Assembly (NCBI GenBank): GCA_037013495.1 | Contig: CM072808.1 | Coordinates: forward strand, 5,743,319 to 5,807,318 | Length of the DNA: 64,000 nt | Source of the DNA: Hippophae tibetana | Lineage: Eukaryota; Streptophyta; Magnoliopsida; Rosales; Elaeagnaceae | Direction of reading: 5' to 3' | In this document: positions 50,501 through 62,803 of the stretch, piece by piece | Position numbering within the stretch: the first letter of the stretch is position 1 | How the letters are laid out: the number at the start of each line of letters is the position of its first letter | The notes under the pieces: generated by a model | The model's input: only the letters and a program-made list of their open reading frames with translations | What the model was told of the DNA's origin: nothing | The model's database searches: none | Translations under genes and position numbers: made by a program

Positions 50501-50837
50501 GATATTGGTGCCAACCTAGGTTTATTTATTTATATTTTCAATCAATCTCTCTTATTGAAAAAAGTAGGGAGGAGAAAAAGAAAATTCAAAAACACATTTG
50601 GTAAATATGAGTAAAAACTTTCAATAAAGATAACTTTTGACTGGGGTATCGAAACAAATATTATAATATATCAAATTAAAGCTCGTATCAAATTAAACAA
50701 TATGCATTTTCTTTGAAAGAAAAATCATTTTTGTACACAAATAACATCGTTTACATCACTTATTTACTGTTTAAAGTTTTTGACGCAACATTTTCATTTT
50801 ACTTACTTCCGGTTTAATTCAATAGAGCTATAAAGGA

Positions 50838-51197
50838 GATATTGGTGCCGACATAGGTTTGTTTATTTATATTTTCAATCAATCTCTCTTATTGAAAAAA
50901 ATAGAGAAGAGAAAAAGAAAATGAATTAGGTTCACATTTTCAAAATAGAATACACATTTGGTAAATATGAGTTACAACTTTCAACGGAGGTAACTTTTGA
51001 CTGGGGTATCGAAACGAATATTATAATATATCAAATTAAAACTCGTATCAAATTAAACAATATGCATTTTCCTAGAAAGGAGAATCATTTTTTTACCCAA
51101 ATAACATCGTTTACCTCACTTATTTACTGTTTAAAGTTTTTGACGCACAATTTTCATTTTACTTACTTCCGGTTCAATTCAACAGAGCTATAAAGGA
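50838..51197 (+). repeat. D/F mosaic monomer
   Basis: It starts as the block IV D unit (GCCGACATAGG, AATAGAATACAC), switches to F sequence (GGAGGTAACTTTTGACTGGGG), returns to D-like AAAACTCGTATC and ends as F (TAGAAAGGAGAATC, TTTTTTACCC). At least three switches in 360 bp suggest gene conversion and not a single crossover. Confidence 0.78.
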
Positions 51198-53386
51198 GAT
51201 ATTGGTGCCGATAAAGGTTTGTTTATTTATATTTTCAATCAATCTCTCTTATTGAAAAAATATTGAGTAGAAAAAAAGAACGGAGATTTTGTTCACATTT
51301 TCAAAAACAAAAAAAAACATTTGGTAAAAAAGAGTAACAACTTTCAACGGAGATAACTTTTTACTCGGGTATCGAAACAAATATTATAATTTATTAAATG
51401 GAAGCTCGTATCAAATTACACAATATGCATTGGTCTCGCAAGAAGAAAATCATTTTTGTACCCAAATAACATCGGTTACATCACTTACTTAGAGTTTAAA
51501 GATTTTGATGCACAATTTTCATTTTACTTACTTCCGGTTTAATTTAAGAGTGCTATAAAGGAGATATTGGTGCCGACCTAGGGTTTTCTTTATTTATATT
51601 TTCAATCAATCTCTATTATTCCAAAAAAAATAGAGAAGAGAAAAAGAAGGGGAATGTTGTTGAAATTTTCAAAATCAAAAACACATTTGGTAAATATGAG
51701 TTACAACTTTCAACGGAGGTAACTTTTGACTGGGGTATCGAAACGAATATTATAATATATCAATTTAAAGCTCATATCAAATTAAACAATATGCATTTTC
51801 CTAGAAAGGAGAATCATTTTTTTACCCAAATAACATCGTTTACCTCACTTATTTACTGTTTAAAGTTTTTGACGCACAATTTTCATTTTACTTACTTCCG
51901 GTTCAATTCAACAGAGCTATAAAGGAGATATTGGTGCCGATAAAGGTTTGTTTATTTATATTTTCAATCAATCTCTCTTACTGAAAAAATATTGAGTAGA
52001 AAAAAAAGAACGGGGATTTTGTTCACATTTTCAAAAATAAAAAAACATTTGGTAAAAAAGAGTAACAACTTTCAACGGAGATAAATTTTTACTCGGGTAT
52101 CGAAACGAATATTATAATTTATTAAATGGAAGCTCGTATCAAATTACACAATATGCATTGTTATCGCAAGAAAAAAATCGTTTACGTACCCAAATAACAT
52201 CGTTTACATCACTTATTTAGTGTTTAAATATTTTGACGCACCATTTTCATTTTACTTACTTCCGGTTTAATTCAAGAGAGCTATAAATGAGATATTGGTG
52301 CCGACCTTGGGTTTTCTTTATATATATTTTCAATCAATCTCTATTATTCCAAAAAAAAAATACAGAAGAGAAAAAGAAGGGGAATGTTGTTCAAATTTTC
52401 AATATCAAAAACAAATTTGCTAAATATGACTTACAACTTTCAACGGAGATAACTTTTGACTGGGGTATCGAAACGAATATTATAATATATGAAATTCAAG
52501 CTCGTATCAAATTAAACAATATGCATTTTCCTCGATAGGAAAATCATTTTTGTACCGAAATAACATCGTTTACATCACTTATTTACTGTTTAAAGTTTTG
52601 GACGCACCATTTTCATTTTACTTACTTCCGGCTTATTTTAATAGAGCTATAAAGGAGATATTGGTGCCTATCAAGGTTTGTTTTTTATATTTTCAATCAA
52701 TCTCTCTTATTGAAAAAATATTGAGTAGAAAAAAAGAACGGAGATTTTGTTCACATTTTCAAAAACAAAAAAAAACATTTGGTAAAAAAGAGTAACAACT
52801 TTCAACGGAGATAACTTTTTACTCGGGTATCGAAACAAATATTATAATTTAGTAAATGGAAGCTCGTATCAAATTACACAATATGCATTGGTCTCGCAAG
52901 AAGAAAATCATTTTTGTACCCAAATAACATCGTTTACATCACTTATTTAGTGTTTAAAGATTTTGACGCAACATATTCATTTTACTTACTTCCGGTTTAA
53001 TTCAAGAGTGCTATAAAGGAGATATTGGTGCCGACCTAGGGTTTTCTTTATTTATATTTTCAATCAATCTCTATTATTCCAAAAAAAAATAGAGAAGAGA
53101 AAAAGAAGGGGAATGTTGTTGAAATTTTCAAAATCAAAAACACATTTGGTAAATATGAGTTACAACTTTCAACGGAGGTAACTTTTGACTGGGGTATCGA
53201 AACGAATATTATAATATATCAATTTAAAGCTCATATCAAATTTAACAATATGCATTTTCCTAGAAAGGAGAATCATTTTTTTACCCAAATAACATCGTTT
53301 ACCTCACTAATTTACTGTTTAAAGTTTTTGACGCACAATTTTTCAATTTACTTACTTCCGGTTCAATTCAACAGAGCTATAAAGGA

Positions 53387-55206
53387 GATATTGGTGCCGA
53401 TAAAGGTTTGTTTATTTATATTTTCAATCAATCTCTCTTACTGAAAAAAATATTGAGTAGAAAAAAAAGAACGTGGATTTTGTTCACATTTTCAAAAACA
53501 AAAAAACATTTGGTAAAAAAGAGTAACAACTTTCAACGGAGATAAATTTTTACTCGGGTATCGAAACGAATATTATAATTTATTAAATGGAAGCTCGTAT
53601 CAAATTACACAATATGCATTGGTATCGCAAGAAAAAAATCGTTTATGTATCCAAATAACATCGTTTACATCACTTATTTAGTGTTTAAATATTTTGACGC
53701 ACCATTTTCATTTTACTTACTTCCGGTTTAATTCAAGAGTGCTATAAAGGAGATATTGGTGCCGACCTAGGGTTTTCTTTATTTATATTTTCAATCAATC
53801 TCTATTATTCCAAAAAAAAAATAGAGAAGAGAAAAAGAAGGGGAATGTTGTTTAAACTTTCAAAATCAAAAACACATTTGGTAAATATGAGTTACAACTT
53901 TCAACGGAGGTAACTTTTGACTGGGGTATCGAAACGAATATTATAATATATCAAATTAAAGGTCGTATCAAATTAAACAATATGCATTTTCCTCGATAGG
54001 AAAATCATTTTTGTACCGAAATAACATCGTTTACATCACTTATTTACTGTTTAAAGTTTTTGACGCACCATTTTCATTTTACTTACTTCCGGTTCAATTC
54101 AATAGAGCTATAAAGGAGATATTGGTGCCGATCAAGGTTTGTTTTTTATATTTTCAATCAATCTCTCTTATTGAAAAAATATTGAGTAGAAAAAAAGAAC
54201 GGAGATTTTGTTCACATTTTCAAAAACAAAAAAAACATTTGGTAAAAAAGAGTAACTACTTTCAACGGAGATAACTTTTTACTCGGGTATCGAAACGAAT
54301 ATTATAATTTATTAAATGGAAGCTCGTATCAAATTACACAATATGCATTGGTCTCGCAAGAAGAAAATCATTTTTGTACCTAAATAACATCGTTTACATC
54401 ACTTATTTAGTGTTTAAAGATTTTGACGCACCATTTTCATTTTACTTACTTCCGGTTTAATTCAAGAGTGTTATAAAGGAGTTATTGGTGCCGACCTAGG
54501 GTTTTCTTTATTTATATTTTCAATCAATCTCTATTATTCCAAAAAAATATAGAGAAGAGAAAAAGAAGGGGAATGTTGTTGAAATTTTAAAAATCAAAAA
54601 CACATTTGGTAAATATGAGTTACAACTTTTCAACGGAGGTAACTTTTGACTGGGGTATCGAAATGAATATTATAATATATCAATTTAAAGCTCATATCAA
54701 ATTAAACAATATGCATTTTCCTTGAAAGGAGAATCATTTTTTTACCCAAATAACATCGTTTACCTCACTTATTTACTGTTTAAAGTTTTTGACGCACAAT
54801 TTTCATTTTACTTACTTCCGGTTCAATTCAACAGAGCTATAAAGGAGATATTGGTGCCGACCTAGGTTTGTTTATTTATATTTTCAATCAATCTCTCTTA
54901 TTGAAAAAAATAGAGAAGAGAAATAGAAAATGAATTAGGTTCACATTTTCAAAATAGAAAACACATTTGGTAAATATGAGTTACAACTTTGAACAGAGAT
55001 AAATTTTGACTGATGAATCGAAACGAATATTATAATATATCAAATTAAAACTCGTATCAAATTAAAAAATATGCATTTTCCTCGAAAGGAAAATCATTTT
55101 TGTACCGAAATAACATCATTTACCTCACTTATTTACTGTTTAAAGTTTTTGACGCACAATTTTCATTTTACTTACTTCCGGTTCAATTCAACAGAGCTAT
55201 AAAGGA
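53387..55206 (+). repeat. 1,820-bp five-monomer HOR, copy 1
   Basis: Headers at 53387, 53752, 54118, 54481 and 54847. Every one is matched 1,820 bp later. Shared private variants include CTGAAAAAAATATTG, GAACGTGGATTTTG, TGTTTAAACTTTC, GGAGTTATTGGTG at 54477 and 56297, and TTTTTGAAAATC-type changes in the fourth unit. Confidence 0.88.
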
Positions 55207-57026
55207 GATATTGGTGCCGATAAAGGTTTGTTTATTTATATTTTCAATCAATCTCTCTTACTGAAAAAAATATTGAGTAGAAAAAAAAGAACGTGGATTT
55301 TGTTCACATTTTCAAAAACAAAAAAACATTTGGTAAAAAAGAGTAACAACTTTCAACGGAGATAAATTTTTACTCGGGTATCGAAACGAATATTATAATT
55401 TATTAAATGGAAGCTCGTATCAAATTACACAATATGCATTGGTATCGCAAGAAAAAAATCGTTTATGTATCCAAATAACATCGTTTACATCACTTATTTA
55501 GTGTTTAAATATTTTGACGCACCATTTTCATTTTACTTACTTCCGGTTTAATTCAAGAGTGCTATAAAGGAGATATTGGTGCCGACCTAGGGTTTTCTTT
55601 ATTTATATTTTCAATCAATCTCTATTATTCCAAAAAAAAAATAGAGAAGAGAAAAAGAAGGGGAATGTTGTTTAAACTTTCAAAATCAAAAACACATTTG
55701 GTAAATATGAGTTACAACTTTCAACGGAGGTAACTTTTGACTGGGGTATCGAAACGAATATTATAATATATCAAATTAAAGGTCGTATCAAATTAAACAA
55801 TATGCATTTTCCTCGATAGGAAAATCATTTTTGTACCGAAATAACATCGTTTACATTACTTATTTACTGTTTAAAGTTTTTGACGCACCATTTTCATTTT
55901 ACTTACTTCCGGTTCAATTCAATAGAGCTATAAAGGAGATATTGGTGCCGATCAAGGTTTGTTTTTTATATTTTCAATCAATCTCTCTTATTGAAAAAAT
56001 ATTGAGTAGAAAAAAAGAACGGAGATTTTGTTCACATTTTCAAAAACAAAAAAAACATTTGGTAAAAAAGAGTAACTACTTTCAACGGAGATAACTTTTT
56101 ACTCGGGTATCGAAACGAATATTATAATTTATTAAATGGAAGCTCGTATCAAATTACACAATATGCATTGGTCTCGCAAGAAGAAAATCATTTTTGTACC
56201 TAAATAACATCGTTTACATCACTTATTTAGTGTTTAAAGATTTTGACGCACCATTTTCATTTTACTTACTTCCGGTTTAATTCAAGAGTGTTATAAAGGA
56301 GTTATTGGTGCCGACCTAGGGTTTTCTTTATTTATATTTTCAATCAATCTCTATTATTCCAAAAAAATATAGAGAAGAGAAAAAGAAGGGGAATGTTGTT
56401 GAAATTTTAAAAATCAAAAACACATTTGGTAAATATGAGTTACAACTTTTCAACGGAGGTAACTTTTGACTGGGGTATCGAAATGAATATTATAATATAT
56501 CAATTTAAAGCTCATATCAAATTAAACAATATGCATTTTCCTTGAAAGGAGAATCATTTTTTTACCCAAATAACATCGTTTACCTCACTTATTTACTGTT
56601 TAAAGTTTTTGACGCACAATTTTCATTTTACTTACTTCCGGTTCAATTCAACAGAGCTATAAAGGAGATATTGGTGCCGACCTAGGTTTGTTTATTTATA
56701 TTTTCAATCAATCTCTCTTATTGAAAAAAATAGAGAAGAGAAATAGAAAATGAATTAGGTTCACATTTTCAAAATAGAAAACACATTTGGTAAATATGAG
56801 TTACAACTTTGAACAGAGATAAATTTTGACTGATGAATCGAAACGAATATTATAATATATCAAATTAAAACTCGTATCAAATTAAAAAATATGCATTTTC
56901 CTCGAAAGGAAAATCATTTTTGTACCGAAATAACATCATTTACCTCACTTATTTACTGTTTAAAGTTTTTGACGCACAATTTTCATTTTACTTACTTCCG
57001 GTTCAATTCAACAGAGCTATAAAGGA
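55207..57026 (+). repeat. 1,820-bp five-monomer HOR, copy 2
   Basis: Headers at 55207, 55572, 55938, 56301 and 56667 match copy 1 nearly base for base. The one difference I noticed is TTACATTACTT near 55850 against TTACATCACTT near 54030. A further unit at 57027 begins a third copy that ends after one monomer. Confidence 0.88.
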
Positions 57027-59930
57027 GATATTGGTGCCGATAAAGGTTTGTTTATTTATATTTTCAATCAATCTCTCTTACTGAAAAAAATATTGAGTAG
57101 AAAAAAAAGAACGTGGATTTTGTTCACATTTTCAAAAACAAAAAAACATTTGGTAAAAAAGAGTAACAACTTTCAACGGAGATAAATTTTTACTCGGGTA
57201 TCGAAACGAATATTATAATTTATTAAATGGAAGCTCGTATCAAATTACACAATATGCATTGGTATCGCAAGAAAAAAATCGTTTATGTATCCAAATAACA
57301 TCGTTTACATCACTTATTTAGTGTTTAAATATTTTGACGCACCATTTTCATTTTACTTACTTCCGGTTTAATTCAAGAGTGCTATAAAGGAGATATTGGT
57401 GCCGACCTAAGGTTTTCTTTATTTATATTTTCAATCAATCTCTATTATTCCAAAAAAAAATAGAGAAGAGAAAAAGAAGGGGAATGTTGTTTAAACTTTC
57501 AAAATCAAAAACACATTTGGTAAATATGAGTTACAACTTTCAACGGAGGTAACTTTTGACTGGGGTATCGAAACCAATATTATAATATATCAAATTAAAG
57601 CTCGTATCAAATTAAACAATATGCATTTTCCTCGATAGGAAAATCATTTTTGTACCGAAATAACATCGTTTACATCACTTATTTACTGTTTAAAGTTTTT
57701 GACGCACCATTTTCATTTTACTTACTTCCGGTTCAATTCAATAGAGCTATAAAGGAGATATTGGTGCCGATCATGGTTTGTTTATTTATATTTTCAATCA
57801 ATCTCTCTTATTGAAAAAATATTGAGTAGAAAAAAAGAACGGAGATTTTGTTCACATTTTCAAAAACAAAAAAAACATTTGGTAAAAAAGAGTAACAACT
57901 TTCAACGGAGATAACTTTTTACTCGGATATCGAAACGAATATTATAATTTATTAAATGGAAGCTCGTATCAAATTACACATTATGCATTGGTCTCGCAAG
58001 AAAAAAATCATTTTTGTACCCAAATAACATCGTTTACATCACTTATTTAGTGTTTAAAGATTTTGACGCACCATTTTCATTTTACTTACTTCCGGTTTAA
58101 TTCAAGAGTGCTATAAAGGAGATATTGGTGCCGACCTAGGGTTTTCTTTATTTATATTTTCAATCAATCTCTATTATTCCAAAAAAAAATAGAGAAGAGA
58201 AAAAGAAGGGGAATGTTGTTCAAACTTTCAAAATCAAAAACACATTTGGTAAATATGAGTTACAACTTTCAACGGAGGTAACTTTTGACTGGGGTATCGA
58301 AACGAATATTATAATATATCAAATTAAAGCTCATATCAAATTAAACAATATGGCTTTTCCTAGAAAGGAAAATCATTTTTGTACCGAAATATCATCGTTT
58401 ACATCACTTATTTACTGTTTAAAGTTTTTGACGCACCATTTTCATTTTACTTACTTCCGGTTCAATTCAATAGAGCTATAAAGGAGATATTGGTGCCGAT
58501 CATGGTTTGTTTATTTATATTTTCAATCAATCTCTCTTATTGAAAAAATATTGAGTAGAAAAAAAGAACGGAGATTTTGTTCACATTTTCAAAAACAAAA
58601 AAAACATTTGGTAAAAAAGAGTAACAACTTTCAACGGAGATAACTTTTTACTCGGGTATCGAAACGAATATTATAATTTATTAAATGGAAGCTTGTATAA
58701 AATTACACAATATGCATTGGTCTGGCAAGAAAAAAATCATTTTTGTACCCAAATAACATCGTTTACATCACTTACTTAGAGTTTAAAGATTTTGACGCAC
58801 AATTTTCATTTTACTTACTTCCGGTTTAATTCAAGAGTGCTATAAAGGAGATATTGGTGCCGACCTAGGGTTTTCTTTATTTATATTTTCAATCAATCTC
58901 TATTATTCCAAAAAAAAATAGAGAAGAGAAAAAGAAGGGGAATGTTGTTCAAATTTTCAAAATCAAAAACACATTTGGTAAATATGAGTTACAACTTTCA
59001 ACGGAGGTAACTTTTGACTGGGGTATCGAAACGAATATTATAATATATCAAATTAAAGCTCATATCAAATTAAACAATATGCATTTTCCTAGAAAGGAAA
59101 ATCATTTTTGTACCCAAATAACATCGTTTACCTCACTTATTTACTGTTTAAAGTTTTTGACGCATCATTTTCATTTTACTTACTTCCGGTTCAATTCAAT
59201 AGAGCTATAAAGGAGATATTGGTGCCGATCATGGTTTGTTTTTTATATTTTCAATCAATCTCTCTTATTGAAAAAATATTGAGTAGAAAAAAAGAAAGGA
59301 GATTTTGTTCACATTTTCAAAAACATTTGGTAAATAAGAGTAATAACTTTCGACGGAGATAACTTTTTACTCGGGTATCGAAACGAATATTATAATTTAT
59401 TAAATACAAGCTCATATAAAATTACACAATATGCGTTGGTCTTGCAAGAAAAAAATCATTTTTGTACCCAAATAACATCGTTTACATCACTTATTTTGTG
59501 TTTAAAGATTTTGACGCACCATTTTCATTTTACTTACTTCCGGTTTAATTCAAGAGAGCTATAAATGAGATATTGGTGCCGACCTAGGGTTTTCTTTATT
59601 TATATTTTCAATCAATCTTTCTTATTGAAAAAATATTGAGTAGAAAAAAAGAACAGAGATGTTTTCACATTTTAAAAAAAAAAATATTTTTGTAAATAAG
59701 TGTAAAACCTTTCAAAGGAGATAACTTTTTACACGGGTATCGAAACTAATATTATAATTTATTAAATGGAAGCTCATATCAAATTACACAATATGCATTG
59801 GTCACGCAAGAAAAAAATCGTTTTTGTACCCAAATAACATTGTTTACATCATTTATTTCGTGTTTAAAGTTTTTGACGCAGCATTTTCATTTTACTTACT
59901 TCAGGTTTAATTCAATAGAGCTATAAAGGA

Positions 59931-62803
59931 GATATTGGTGCCAACCTAGGTTTGTTTATTTATATTTTCAATCAATCTCTCTTATTGAAAAAAGTAGGGA
60001 GGAGAAAAAGAAAATTCAAAAACACATTTGGTAAATATGAGTAAAAACTTTCAATAAAGATAACTTTTGACTGGGGTATCGAAACAAATATTATAATATA
60101 TCAAATTAAAGCTCGTATCAAATTAAACAATATGCATTTTCTTCGAAAGAAAAATCATTTTTGTACACAAATAACATCGTTTACATCACTTATTTACTGT
60201 TTAAAGTTTTTGACGCAACATTTTCATTTTACTTACTTCCGGTTTAATTCAATAGAGCTATAAAGGAGATATTGGTGCCGACATAGGTTTGTTTATTTAT
60301 ATTTTCAATCAATCTCTCTTATTGAAAAAAATAGAGAAGAGAAAAAGAAAATGAATTAGGTTCACATTTTCAAAATAGAATACACATTTGGTAAATATGA
60401 GTTACAACTTTCAACAGAGATAAATTTTGACTGATGAATCGAAACGAATATTATAATATATCAAATTAAAACTCGTATCAAATTAAACAATATGCATTTT
60501 CCTCGAAAGGAAAATCATTTTTGTACCCAAATAACATCGTTTACATCACTTATTTACTGTTTAAAGTTATTGACGTACCATTTTCATTTTACTTACTTCC
60601 GGCTTAAATTAATAGAGCTATAAAGGAGATATTGGTGCCGATCAAGGTTTGTTTTTTATATTTTCAATCAATCTCTCTTATTGAAAAAATATCGAGTAGA
60701 AAAAAAGAACGGAGATTTTGTTCACATTTTCAAAAACAAAAAAAACATTTGGTAAAAAAGAGTAACAACTTTCAACGGAGATAACTTTTTACTCGGGTAT
60801 CGAAACAAATATTATAATTTATTAAATGGAAGCTCGTATCAAATTACACAATATGTATTGGTCTCGCAAGAAGAAAATCATTTTTGTACCCAAATAACAT
60901 CGTTTACATCACTTATTTAGTGTTTAAAGATTTTGACGCACCATTTTCATTTTACTTACTTCCGGTTTAATTCAAGAGAGCTAGAAATGAGATATTGGTG
61001 CCGACCTTGGGTTTTCTTTATTTATATTTTCAATCAATGTCTATTATTCCAAAAAAAAAAATACAGAAGAGAAAAAGAAGGGGAATGTTGTTCAAATTTT
61101 CAAAATCAAAAACAAATTTGGTAAATATGAGTTACAACTTTCAACGGAGATAACTTTTGACTGGGGTATCGAAACGAATATTATAATATATCAAATTAAA
61201 GCTCGTATCAAATTAAACAATATGCATTTTCCTCGATAGGAAAATCATTTTTGTACCGAAATAACATCGTTTACATCACTTATTTACTGTTTAAAGTTTT
61301 TGACACACCATTTTCATTTTACTTACTTCCGGTTCAATTCAATAGAGCTATAAAGGAGATATTGGTGCCGATCATGGTTTGTTTATTTATATTTTCAATC
61401 AATATCTCTTATTGAAAAAATATTGAGTAGAAAAAAAGAACGGAGATTTTGTTCACATTTTCATAAACAAAAAAAACATTTGGTAAAAAAGAGTAACAAC
61501 TTTAAACGGAGATAACTTTTTACTCGGGTATCAAAACGAATATTATAATTTATTAAATGGAAGCTCGTATCAAATTACACAATATGCATTGGTCTCGCAA
61601 GAAAAAAATCATTTTTGTACCCAAATAACATCGTTTACATCACTTATTTAGTGTTTAAAGATTTTGACGCACCATTTTCATTTTACTTACTTCCGGTTTA
61701 ATTCAAGAGTGCTATAAAGGAGATATTGGTGCCGACCTAGGGTTTTCTTTATTTATATTTTCAATCAATCTCTATTATTCCAAAAAAAAATAGAGAAGAG
61801 AAAAAGAAGGGGAATGTTGTTCAAATTTTCAAAATCAAAAACACATTTGGTAAATATGAGTTACAACTTTCAACGGAGGTAACTTTTGACTGGGGTATCG
61901 AAACGAATATTATAATATATCAAATTAAAGCTCATATCAAATTAAACAATATGCATTTTCCTAGAAAGGAAAATCATTTTTGTACCCAAATAACATCGTT
62001 TACCTCACTTATTTACTGTTTAAAGTTTTTGACGCATCATTTTCATTTTACTTACTTCCGGTTCAATTCAATAGAGCTATAAAGGAGATATTGGTGCCGA
62101 TCATGGTTTGTTTTTTATATTTTCAATCAATCTCTCTTATTGAAAAAATATTGAGTAGAAAAAAAGAAAGGAGATTTTGTTCACATTTTCAAAAACATTT
62201 GGTAAATAAGAGTAATAACTTTCGACGGAGATAACTTTTTACTCGGGTATCGAAACGAATATTATAATTTATTAAATACAAGCTCATATAAAATTACACA
62301 ATATGCGTTGGTCTTGCAAGAAAAAAATCATTTTTGTACCCAAATAACATCGTTTACATCACTTATTTTGTGTTTAAAGATTTTGACGCACCATTTTCAT
62401 TTTACTTACTTCCGGATTAATTCAAGAGAGCTATAAATGAGATATTGGTGCCGACCTAGGGTTTTCTTTATTTATATTTTCAATCAATCTTTCTTATTGA
62501 AAAAATATTGAGTACAAAAAAAGAACAGAGATGTTTTCACATTTTCAAAAAAAAAAATATTTTTGTAAATAAGTGTAAAACCTTTCAAAGGAGATAACTT
62601 TTTACACGGGTATCGAAACTAATATTATAATTTATTAAATGGAAGCTCATATCAAATTACACAATATGCATTGGTCACGCAAGAAAAAAATCGTTTTTGT
62701 ACCCAAATAACATTGTTTACATCATTTATTTCGTGTTTAAAGTTTTTGACGCAGCATTTTCATTTTACTTACTTCAGGTTTAATTCAATAGAGCTATAAA
62801 GGA
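59931..62803 (+). repeat. block IV HOR copy 2 (8 monomers, 2873 bp)
   Basis: Headers at 59931 (C), 60268 (D), 60628 (E-like), 60991 (H), 61358 (B), 61722 (A), 62087 (354-bp hybrid) and 62441 (J) repeat the order at 47630-50500. Compared with copy 1 it carries GGCTTAAATTAATAG and ATATGTATTGG, both shared with copy 3. Confidence 0.87.

Larger units (their letters stand above)
50501..59930 (+). repeat. block IV interior: mixed monomers between two 8-monomer copies
   Basis: Twenty-six monomers with headers at 50501, 50838, 51198, 51563, 51927, 52291, 52657, 53021, 53387, 53752, 54118, 54481, 54847, 55207, 55572, 55938, 56301, 56667, 57027, 57392, 57757, 58121, 58486, 58850, 59215 and 59569. Except for the C-D pair at 50501/50838 and the short and J units at the end, clade-A and clade-B units mostly alternate, as in block I. 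The segment holds the 1,820-bp duplication. Sequence at 49419-50837 is matched at 58850-60267 with an offset of 9430-9431 bp, so the interval is bounded by two copies of the same multi-monomer segment. Confidence 0.82.
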
